Part shown: piece after piece, positions 1-5,685 of the stretch
Layout of the letters: the number at the start of each line of letters is the position of its first letter
Position numbering within the stretch: position 1 is the stretch's first letter
Source of the DNA: Candidatus Dojkabacteria bacterium
Lineage (GTDB): Bacteria; Patescibacteriota; Dojkabacteria; J137
Length of the DNA: 5,685 bases
Assembly: GCA_003694175.1 (NCBI GenBank)
Contig: RFKV01000028.1
Span: 1-5,685 of the forward strand
Reading direction: 5' to 3'
The notes under the pieces: generated by a model
Databases searched by the model: none
What the model saw: the letters and a program-made list of their open reading frames with translations, nothing else
Told to the model about the DNA's origin: nothing
Made by a program: the position numbers and the translations under genes

Positions 1-120
1 AGATAGAATCACAGATATATATTTTGTCTAAGCTTGGATTAAACTAGTGTATGCAGCTTTTACTTTAAAAGACATTTGATTTAATTTTAATCGACAAGTT
101 GTAAGAAACCTCAAATGAGT

Positions 121-1290
121 TTAAAGTAACTTGGTGTTGAACTTATCCTCAAAGTTCTTCAAAACAGCCTCAAGTTCTGCAACACTTGATACCTGCATCA
201 AGTTTTTTCTTAGTTCGTTTGCTCCTTCAAATCCAGTTGAGTACCAGCCATAATGTTTTCTCATTTGGGAAAACAATTTAGGATTGGGGTATGTCTCAAT
301 GTAGTACTTCGTGTGTTCTCTTATTAATTTAAGTTTAATCTTCGTGTCACGTGTGTCGTAATTTAGGGGTATTTTATTTTTATTAAATGTTTGGTTGATT
401 TCGTAAAAGATAAAAGGATTGCCTAGACTAGCTCTACCAATCAAGAATCCGGACGCTTGCGTTTTTTTAAGTATTGCTATCGCGTCGCTTGATGTTTTTA
501 TATCCCCATTGGCAATAATTGGCACACTTGAGATTTTAACTGCTTTTGCAATCTCGTCCCAATCAGCACATCCTTCATACATCTGTTTTAAAGTTCTTCC
601 ATGAATTGATATCCATTCTGGTTTTTCTGAATTCAACGTTTTAACCCAATCCTCCGTGATCGGTTTGTCGTATCCAATTCTTGTTTTAACTGACACTGGG
701 ATTGGCTTTCTTTCTACTGCTTGATATAGCAGATTAAATAGTCCATTCGAGATTGTTGAGACATTTTCCAAATTAGTGTATTTAAGTATAGCTTTTTTCA
801 ATTGCTCTTGTTTTTGTTTTTCAAACTGTTTTAGGGTTTTGTCGGAAACTCCGGTGATTTTTCCATCGGAAACCCAATCCACAACTGCTTGTTTTACTGA
901 CCTAATTATTTGTAAAGCCAGTTCCGGTGTTTTTATAAGCCCGGCACCTGCTCCGCTAGATGCAACGTTTTTTGCTGGACATCCCATATTTATATCCACT
1001 CCGTCAAATCCAAGTGCACAAATAATTTTAGTAGCGTGATAGAAATACTCAGGCTCATTACCGTAGATTTGGGCAATTATATTTCTTTCTGATTCGTCGT
1101 ATAAAAAATGGTGAAGAAGCTTGTCTCCTGCAACACAAATTCCCCTAACATGTGTAAATTCGGTGAATATCAAATCTGGATTACCATATTTTTTAATTAT
1201 GTACCTAAAAGGAGCGTCTGAAACTCCATCCATTGGTGCAAGACCCACAACAGGACTCTTAAATTGTGACAGAAAACAATTATTATTCAT
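121..1290 (-). CDS. dus: tRNA-dihydrouridine synthase (Dus family) with a long internal insertion
   Basis: Flavoenzyme that uses FMN and NADPH to reduce specific uridines of tRNA to dihydrouridine in the cytoplasm. Seen in the 389-residue product: an N-terminal FMN-barrel start GLAPMDGVSDAPFR (16-29), the catalytic loop NMGCPAKNV with Cys104, VKTRIGYD (201-208), IHGRT (229-233), IANGDI (259-264) and the phosphate-binding GFLIGRASLGNPF (281-293). A helical C-terminal domain (about 310-385) follows, as in the family. Dus proteins are usually about 310-350 residues; the excess is a lysine- and glutamine-rich insertion at about 137-196, between the GAGAGLIKTPELA segment and the VSVKTR strand. The ATG at 1290 is the first canonical start: the frame stays open upstream to a TAA at 1357-1359 but offers no ATG, GTG or TTG. 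No Shine-Dalgarno is visible. It is divergent from aspS. The family is certain; the subfamily (DusA, B or C) and target position are not, though the organisation is closest to DusB. Confidence 0.95.
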   Translation of the reverse strand: MNNNCFLSQFKSPVVGLAPMDGVSDAPFRYIIKKYGNPDLIFTEFTHVRGICVAGDKLLHHFLYDESERNIIAQIYGNEPEYFYHATKIICALGFDGVDINMGCPAKNVASSGAGAGLIKTPELALQIIRSVKQAVVDWVSDGKITGVSDKTLKQFEKQKQEQLKKAILKYTNLENVSTISNGLFNLLYQAVERKPIPVSVKTRIGYDKPITEDWVKTLNSEKPEWISIHGRTLKQMYEGCADWDEIAKAVKISSVPIIANGDIKTSSDAIAILKKTQASGFLIGRASLGNPFIFYEINQTFNKNKIPLNYDTRDTKIKLKLIREHTKYYIETYPNPKLFSQMRKHYGWYSTGFEGANELRKNLMQVSSVAELEAVLKNFEDKFNTKLL

Positions 1291-1350
1291 TGAAGACTTT
1301 GTAAATTTAATTAATTCTTCTACTTTTTGGAACGAAATTAAAAGATAAAA

Positions 1351-1377
1351 CTTATATTACTATTACTTAGTGAACAA
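1351..1377 (-). promoter_or_regulatory. Weak candidate promoter for dus
   Basis: On the minus strand TTGTTC (1372-1377) is followed after 15 bases by TATAAG (1351-1356), about 60 bases upstream of the dus ATG. The spacing is short and both boxes are imperfect, in a very AT-rich stretch where chance matches are common. Offered only as the best candidate seen. Confidence 0.22.
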
Positions 1378-1380
1378 TTA

Positions 1381-1427
1381 ACCTCAGGCTTTTATAAACT
1401 ATCAGAAAGCATCTGCTAAAGTGAGGT
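1381..1427. other. Possible compound stem-loop in the dus-aspS intergenic gap
   Basis: ACCTCA (1381-1386) is the exact reverse complement of TGAGGT (1422-1427). Nested inside, GCTTT (1388-1392) is the reverse complement of AAAGC (1406-1410), with a 13-base loop. This could be a small structured RNA or leader element, but the stems are short, the 3' side has an unpaired stretch of about 11 bases, and no conserved riboswitch or T-box signature is present. It lies far upstream of the best aspS promoter, so it would not be in that transcript. Low confidence. Confidence 0.2.
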
Positions 1428-1565
1428 AATAGAAAAATCTGGATTGCCTAATCTTAATTTTACGTGCATGATTGTACTTTTTCGTATGCATCTGTTTTAA
1501 CCTAAGCATTTTAACAATGTAGTTGTATAGAAATATCAAACTCAGCACAGTTTATGGCTTAACTA

Positions 1566-1585
1566 AATTTTACAAAATTTTACAA
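1566..1585. repeat. Two tandem copies of a 10-base AT-rich unit
   Basis: The unit AAATTTTACA occurs at 1566-1575 and again directly at 1576-1585, overlapping the left arm of the inverted repeat that follows. It might be a paired binding site or an UP-like AT-rich tract upstream of the aspS promoter, or just low-complexity sequence. Confidence 0.35.
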
Positions 1586-1618
1586 AGATTAAATACTTTC
1601 TTAACTCTAATCTTTGTA
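1581..1618. repeat. 11-bp perfect inverted repeat upstream of the aspS promoter
   Basis: TACAAAGATTA (1581-1591) and TAATCTTTGTA (1608-1618) are exact reverse complements separated by 16 bases. The right arm ends 11 bases before the candidate -35 box of aspS. The dyad has no following T-run, so it is not a terminator on the plus strand. Its place just upstream of the promoter would suit an operator for a dimeric DNA-binding protein, or it may be a transcript hairpin from an upstream start. The structure is seen directly; the role is inference. Confidence 0.5.
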
Positions 1619-1629
1619 GTGCTGTGATG

Positions 1630-1657
1630 TTGTAAAAAATTTTATTAACCTTATAAT
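1630..1657 (+). promoter_or_regulatory. Candidate sigma70-type promoter for aspS
   Basis: TTGTAA (1630-1635, four of six bases matching the -35 consensus) is followed by a 16-base spacer and a perfect TATAAT (1652-1657). Transcription would start near 1664 and give a leader of about 28 bases before the aspS ATG at 1692. That leader contains no clear Shine-Dalgarno motif. Position, spacing and the perfect -10 make this the best promoter in the window, though the DNA is AT-rich. Confidence 0.55.
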
Positions 1658-1691
1658 TGCCCAGAGATAATTTTTTTGTATTAGTTTAGAC

Positions 1692-3578
1692 ATGCAAAGG
1701 ATTTTAATTGGGGATCTTTCGAAACATAAATTCCAATCTGTTTTAGTAGCTGGTTGGGTAAAGAATATAAGAGATATAGGAAAGATAGTTTTTATCGATG
1801 TTAAAGACAGGTCGGGATTGGTTCAGTGTGTTTGTTCCGATAAAAACAAAATTAAATCTCTAACTTTGGAATCTGTTGTTCAGGTTGAAGGTGAAGTTCT
1901 TGAAAGACCGAAAGAAACGATTAATCCAAATATAGAAAATGGTGAAATAGAATTATCGGTAAGTAAATTAGTAATTTTAAACAAGTGTTCCAGCCTGCCG
2001 ATACCAGTTGATGGAGATGGATATGAGATAAAAGAAGAGGCTCGCTTAGCGTATAGGTATTTAGATTTAAGAAGGGATAGGCTAAATAAAGCACTTAAGC
2101 TGAGATCAAGACTTAGTTCGGAGATTAGAGATATTTTTTTGGAAAATGATTTTATTGAAGTGGAGACTCCAATTCTTACTGCCTCAACTAAGGAAGGAGC
2201 AAGGGACTTTGTGGTACCTAGCAGAATGAACCCTGGCAAGTTCTATGCTTTGCCACAGAGTCCTCAGCAGTATAAGCAATTGTTGATGACAGCAGGAATT
2301 GAGAGGTATTTTCAATTTGCTAGGTGTGTAAGGGATGAAAATCTCAGAGCTGATAGAGGTTTTGAATTTACTCAAGTTGATGTAGAGATGAGTTTTGTCG
2401 AGAAATCCGATGTCATGGATTTTATAGAAAACATGATTATACGGGTTGTCGAGATACTGGGTGGAAAAATTTTAGAGAAACCTTTCCCAAGATTTACGTA
2501 CAAGCAAGCTCTTGAAAGGTTTGGCGCAGACAAGTTTGATTTAAGAAATGATGAACAAAAAAGAGACGGTATTTTGGCTTTTGCTTGGGTTGATAACTTT
2601 CCATTTTTTAAGAGGGTCGATGAAGGAGATTTATCAGAGGTTAGAGACGGTAGGTCTGGTTGGACCTTTACGCATAATCCTTTTAGTGCACCAATTCCTG
2701 AACACCTGGATTGGCATATTAAAGGTGAGAATATAGACCAGATAATTACTCAGCAGTATGATTTAGTTTGTAACGGATTTGAAGTTGGAGGTGGAAGCAT
2801 TAGAGCACATCAACCCGAAGTGCTAAGAGCTACTTTCAAAATTATGGGATATGACGACGATTCTATAGAGAAAAGTGTTGGTCACATGCTTAAAGCATTT
2901 GAGCTAGGCACTCCACCTCACGGAGGGATTGCACTAGGACTTGATAGATTAGCAGCCTTAATTTTAAACGAAAAATCTATTAAGGAAGTAATAGCTTTCC
3001 CCATGACTTATCAAGGAAGAATTTCAGTTATGAATGGACCAAGTGAAATCTCAAAAGAGCAGTTAATTGAGTTGGGAATAAGTGTTAATTCAGAAAAAAA
3101 TAGATCAGGAGAAGAAATTGATAAGGCTATTCAGGAGTATTTGAAATCTCAAAATAAAAAATTTGAGTACATAATTCATCCGGAGCTTTCCACAAGTGAG
3201 GACCACAAAAAGGCCGGCATCATAGATATTACTGAAGGCCGAAAGTGTCTAATTTTGTCTGGTAAAAAGACAAAGAAGAATTATTTATTTGTTATCCCCT
3301 CAGTAAAAAAGTTAAATCGAAAATTAGTCAAAGAAGCCATTGGAGAAGAATTCGATTTCGAAAAGCCAGAAGTAATACAATCTAAGTATGGAGTTGAGGT
3401 AGGAGGGGTTCCACCGTTTGGAAATCTAATAAACTTACCAGTGTATTATTGCAAAAGTGCGGATGATAAAGAGTTTGTCAACTTTAGTACAGGTATCAAA
3501 ACAGCTAGTATACGTATCAAAACTAAGGACTTTCTGGATGCGTTAGGAAATGTAACGATTGGGGTCTTCTCAGACTAA
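1692..3578 (+). CDS. aspS: Aspartyl-tRNA synthetase lacking the GAD insertion, with a C-terminal YbaK-like domain
   Basis: Class II synthetase that activates aspartate with ATP and charges tRNA(Asp) in the cytoplasm. Domains in the 628-residue product: an OB-fold anticodon-binding domain (1-100, with GWVKNIRDIG); the catalytic core with motif 1 around FIEVETPIL (154-162), the QSPQQYKQ loop with Lys195, motif 2 around RCVRDENLRADRGFEFTQ (211-228), HNPFSAP (328-334), GFEVGGGSIR (362-371) and motif 3 GIALGLDRL with Arg419. The bacterial GAD insertion of about 130 residues is missing: FGADKFDLRND (277-287) runs almost straight into AWVDNFPFFK (298-307). The AspRS core ends near 463. Residues about 475-625 resemble the YbaK/ProX aminoacyl-tRNA deacylase domain: Lys518 in EGRKCLIL, the GGVPPFG loop (571-577) and FVNFSTGIKTASIRI (595-609). 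Bacterial non-discriminating AspRS often has His after RRD in the OB fold; here it is Ile29, which hints at, but does not prove, tRNA(Asp) specificity. The start fits the family N-terminus. AspRS identity is certain; the substrate of the extra domain is unknown. Confidence 0.96.
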   Translation: MQRILIGDLSKHKFQSVLVAGWVKNIRDIGKIVFIDVKDRSGLVQCVCSDKNKIKSLTLESVVQVEGEVLERPKETINPNIENGEIELSVSKLVILNKCSSLPIPVDGDGYEIKEEARLAYRYLDLRRDRLNKALKLRSRLSSEIRDIFLENDFIEVETPILTASTKEGARDFVVPSRMNPGKFYALPQSPQQYKQLLMTAGIERYFQFARCVRDENLRADRGFEFTQVDVEMSFVEKSDVMDFIENMIIRVVEILGGKILEKPFPRFTYKQALERFGADKFDLRNDEQKRDGILAFAWVDNFPFFKRVDEGDLSEVRDGRSGWTFTHNPFSAPIPEHLDWHIKGENIDQIITQQYDLVCNGFEVGGGSIRAHQPEVLRATFKIMGYDDDSIEKSVGHMLKAFELGTPPHGGIALGLDRLAALILNEKSIKEVIAFPMTYQGRISVMNGPSEISKEQLIELGISVNSEKNRSGEEIDKAIQEYLKSQNKKFEYIIHPELSTSEDHKKAGIIDITEGRKCLILSGKKTKKNYLFVIPSVKKLNRKLVKEAIGEEFDFEKPEVIQSKYGVEVGGVPPFGNLINLPVYYCKSADDKEFVNFSTGIKTASIRIKTKDFLDALGNVTIGVFSD

Positions 3579-3617
3579 TCGGTTAGATATTTAAGGTAAA
3601 TTTTTCAGTTGTGATTG

Positions 3618-3644
3618 AAGTCTTAAGTGCGGAAGAACTTTTTT
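3618..3644 (+). terminator. Possible weak intrinsic terminator of aspS
   Basis: AAGTCTT (3618-3624) pairs with AAGAACTT (3633-3640) around an 8-base loop, with one bulged A at 3636, and leads into a run of six T (3639-3644). It begins 40 bases after the aspS stop codon, in the convergent gap before the kinase gene. The stem is short and poor in GC, so it would be weak. The opposite strand has no T-run after the stem, so it would act for aspS only. Confidence 0.4.
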
Positions 3645-3701
3645 GATTCTGCTGGACCTAAAATTTGCAATGTTTACCTTGAACATGATAAAACTTGTTA
3701 G

Positions 3702-5612
3702 CTAGAACGCCTGAATTTGACTTACCTCCGAACATTGTGGAAATATGCTTTGGGAACTTTTATCCTTGTATTCTGGCAATGTTACGCTGAATGTACTTCC
3801 TTCTCCAACCTTAGATTTAACATCAATCTTACCGTTCATATATTTAACTAGCTGATAAACGACATAAAGTCCAATTCCTGTTCCTCCAGGTCTGATGATC
3901 TGCCTGTCACCAATTTTTGCATTTGTAACCACATAGTTTTTTGCTCTAAAAAATTTTTCACCCAAATGCTTCATATCCTCCTCAGAAATTCCTTCACCTG
4001 TATCAATTACTGAAAATGTTACATTTTCACCATCTTTATACACTCTAATAGTCACTGTTCCATACTTAGTATATTTTATTGCGTTACTGACGAGGTTATC
4101 AATGACTTGTTGAAGTCTTAATCTATCTGCAAGACAGTAGGTTCTTTCATTTGGCAATTCTTTAATGAGTTTAATTCCTTTTGAATCAGCCATTTGCTGG
4201 TATGCAATAAATGAGTCATTGACTACGTCAAAAACGTCGACTTTTTCTTTACTCAATTCGAGTTTTTCATTATCGATTTTTGCTGAGGCTAATATAGTTT
4301 CAAGCAGAGAAATCTCTCTTCGTATACTTTCATTTGCCATTTCTATGTAAGTTTCCATCTTAGTGTCGTCTAAAACTCTTTTATCCCACATTATTTTTAT
4401 CATTCCTAAAAGATTTCTGACTGTTGTTATCGGTGTTCTTAACTCATGACCAAGTATGTCAAGCATATCTCTTTCAATCCTCAGTGATTCGGCTAACTTC
4501 TTATTTTTTTCCTCAATTTCATATGTTGCTGCCTTTATTTTTTCCTGCAATGATTTATTAAAATCTTTAACCTCCTGATAAAGGTTTGCTCTTTGTAAGC
4601 CTAGTGCTGTGGTAGAACAAAGACTTTGCAAAAATTTTTTTTGCCAAGACGTGTAAATCAAACCCGAATCCTTCCGACTTAACATTACAATACCAAGCAT
4701 TCTTTCACTGTTGAATATTGGGATTATTATCTGCATATTGTTTGCTTTCATTTCCTCAATAACCTGTAAAACCTCATTTTTTTTGTCAAGGAAGTCTTCT
4801 GGGAACTCTAATTCAACTTCCTCAACCTGAATTGGTTTATATTCAATTTCTTTCCACCAAACAAAAAGTCCTTCAAATGACTTTGGAAGTTTATGAGAGT
4901 ATTCTTTCGGTTCAAAATATTTTTGTCCGTTATCAAGCTCTATGTATATGACGAAATCTAGTGGATTAAGTGTTTGTCTGATTGTAAGCTTTAAAAGTAA
5001 AATAATTTCTTCGTAGTTTAGAAGTACACTTACATCCTCATTAAACTTAATTAGGACATCCTTTGGATCCCACCCTGGATTTAAAATTAAACTACTAACT
5101 TTTTCTGAGACGGATTTTTTGTACAGATCATATATGTATATAAAGCCTAGAGAGATTGGAATACCAAGAAGTAGGGTTGATGGATTAAGTGGACTTCCGT
5201 AAATTGCAGTCTGGAAAATTACCACTCCATAATAAATTACTATTACGATCAGACTTCCTAGCGTGAAGTACATCAGTCTAGCTAATATGAATCTAATTTC
5301 AAACAGGCCGTATCTAAATATGGCATAAAAAATAAACAAAACCCAAACCACTGTAGTTATTTGTCCCACCCAGTTGAGATCAAATACCCTCATTGTTGGC
5401 AGAATCAGGTTTGTTGTCATTCCAACTGTTGATGTTATTATGGATCCGAGGAGTAGAGTTGTTATTTGTTTTTTCTCTCTGAAATTATTAGTTTGTCCGA
5501 GTTTTAAAAACAATATGAAGAAACTAGCTAAGAAAAAAAGCGGTATGTGTATGTTGTAATACATGTATGAGTTTCCAAAATTGATAACTTTTTCTTTAGT
5601 ATCATCTAACAC
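3702..5612 (-). CDS. Membrane sensor histidine kinase (7TM-like region, GAF, HisKA, HATPase), 5' end incomplete
   Basis: Two-component sensor that autophosphorylates on histidine and passes the phosphate to a response regulator; signal and partner are unknown. In the 636 residues visible: about five hydrophobic membrane segments (20-37, 51-71, 83-104, 110-134, 146-162), with FYAIFRYGLFEIR (94-106) typical of the end of the 7TM sensor region of such kinases; a GAF-like domain (about 180-340); a charged coiled-coil linker (about 345-385); the HisKA H-box ILGHELRTP with His389; and a HATPase domain with N-box NLVSNAIKY (506-514), G1 DTGEGI (537-542), F-box EKFFRAK (552-558) and G2 GGTGIGLYVV (576-585). 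All catalytic motifs are intact. The listed start is a GTG at 5612 without a Shine-Dalgarno, beginning only a few residues before mid-domain membrane helices. The frame stays open upstream to 5660, so the true start is probably lost at the fold-back at the window end. No response regulator is adjacent, and it converges on aspS. Confidence 0.93.
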   Translation of the reverse strand: MLDDTKEKVINFGNSYMYYNIHIPLFFLASFFILFLKLGQTNNFREKKQITTLLLGSIITSTVGMTTNLILPTMRVFDLNWVGQITTVVWVLFIFYAIFRYGLFEIRFILARLMYFTLGSLIVIVIYYGVVIFQTAIYGSPLNPSTLLLGIPISLGFIYIYDLYKKSVSEKVSSLILNPGWDPKDVLIKFNEDVSVLLNYEEIILLLKLTIRQTLNPLDFVIYIELDNGQKYFEPKEYSHKLPKSFEGLFVWWKEIEYKPIQVEEVELEFPEDFLDKKNEVLQVIEEMKANNMQIIIPIFNSERMLGIVMLSRKDSGLIYTSWQKKFLQSLCSTTALGLQRANLYQEVKDFNKSLQEKIKAATYEIEEKNKKLAESLRIERDMLDILGHELRTPITTVRNLLGMIKIMWDKRVLDDTKMETYIEMANESIRREISLLETILASAKIDNEKLELSKEKVDVFDVVNDSFIAYQQMADSKGIKLIKELPNERTYCLADRLRLQQVIDNLVSNAIKYTKYGTVTIRVYKDGENVTFSVIDTGEGISEEDMKHLGEKFFRAKNYVVTNAKIGDRQIIRPGGTGIGLYVVYQLVKYMNGKIDVKSKVGEGSTFSVTLPEYKDKSSQSIFPQCSEVSQIQAF

Positions 5613-5685
5613 TTTCCTTATTTGGAGATTTAATAGAAAGCGTGGTGTTAGATGATACTAAAGAAAAAGTTATCAATTTTGGAAA
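5572..5685. repeat. 41-bp perfect inverted repeat (fold-back) at the window end
   Basis: Bases 5572-5612 recur as an exact reverse complement at 5645-5685, with a 32-base spacer. The left arm is kinase coding sequence; the right arm ends at the last base of the window. The pairing can be extended: CTTTC (5612-5616) is the reverse complement of GAAAG (5636-5640), leaving only about five extra bases (CGTGG) before the inverted copy resumes. This pattern of unique coding DNA followed closely by its own reverse complement is typical of fold-back chimeras from whole-genome amplification or library preparation, or of an assembly that stopped on reaching its own reverse strand. A true inverted duplication or hairpin replicon end is possible but less likely. 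Confidence 0.9.

Noticed and set aside
1..120. Possible partial gene at the left edge
   Set aside because: No frame on either strand gives a recognisable or convincing peptide; the stretch is AT-rich and reads as intergenic DNA.
104..122. Stem-like sequence overlapping the dus stop codon as a terminator
   Set aside because: The stem has about six pairs with a bulged base, overlaps the stop codon and is not followed by a T-run on the minus strand.
419..1348. Plus-strand open frames across the dus gene
   Set aside because: They are antisense to a gene with intact Dus motifs, have no family signatures and have no promoter or ribosome binding site.
1381..1691. T-box leader upstream of aspS
   Set aside because: No sequence resembling the conserved T-box antiterminator bulge and no terminator with T-run before the ATG; the likely leader is only about 28 bases.
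1880..2736. Other-frame open reading frames inside aspS
   Set aside because: They overlap the conserved synthetase core and their translations show no recognisable domain.
3593..3680. AAGGTAAA / TTTACCTT inverted repeat spanning the convergent gap
   Set aside because: Eight-base arms more than 70 bases apart in AT-rich DNA are easily due to chance, and there is no T-run linked to them.
4359..4375. Partial similarity between DNA at 4359-4375 and the left arm of the fold-back, both encoding VLDDTK
   Set aside because: Short match with several differences and unrelated protein contexts (HisKA helix versus a loop before a membrane helix); most likely chance.

Overview
This AT-rich window carries three substantial genes in the order dus(-), aspS(+), histidine kinase(-). 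The style suggests a Candidate Phyla Radiation (Patescibacteria) bacterium. The Dus protein has a long lysine-rich insertion after its catalytic cysteine loop, as I recall from CPR homologues. The kinase is a membrane/GAF/HisKA type common in that group, and no gene start has a clear Shine-Dalgarno sequence. The visible stops are TAA, TAA and TAG, and all three frames read through with the standard code, so there is no sign of the UGA-as-glycine code of Gracilibacteria and Absconditabacteria. The lineage assignment is inference from style, not from a marker gene.

Layout. Positions 1-120 hold no supportable gene. A tRNA-dihydrouridine synthase lies on the minus strand at 121-1290. A gap of about 400 bases separates it from the divergent aspartyl-tRNA synthetase gene at 1692-3578. 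That gap contains a good sigma70-type promoter for aspS, an 11-bp perfect inverted repeat just upstream of it, and a weaker compound stem. A 123-base convergent gap follows aspS and holds a possible weak intrinsic terminator. From 3702 to the right end is a minus-strand sensor histidine kinase whose N-terminal membrane region is incomplete.

The two complete genes both act on tRNA: one modifies uridines, the other charges tRNA with aspartate. They are transcribed divergently, so they may share control but are not one operon. The kinase converges on aspS and has no response regulator in view.

The most notable points are two. First, the AspRS lacks the usual bacterial GAD insertion and carries a C-terminal YbaK-like (aminoacyl-tRNA deacylase family) domain, an unexpected pairing because AspRS is not a classical editing synthetase. 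Second, the last 114 bases form a fold-back: 41 bases of kinase coding sequence recur as an exact reverse complement ending at the last base of the window. This is most simply a contig-end chimera that cuts off the true 5' end of the kinase gene, though a real inverted duplication or replicon end cannot be excluded from sequence alone.
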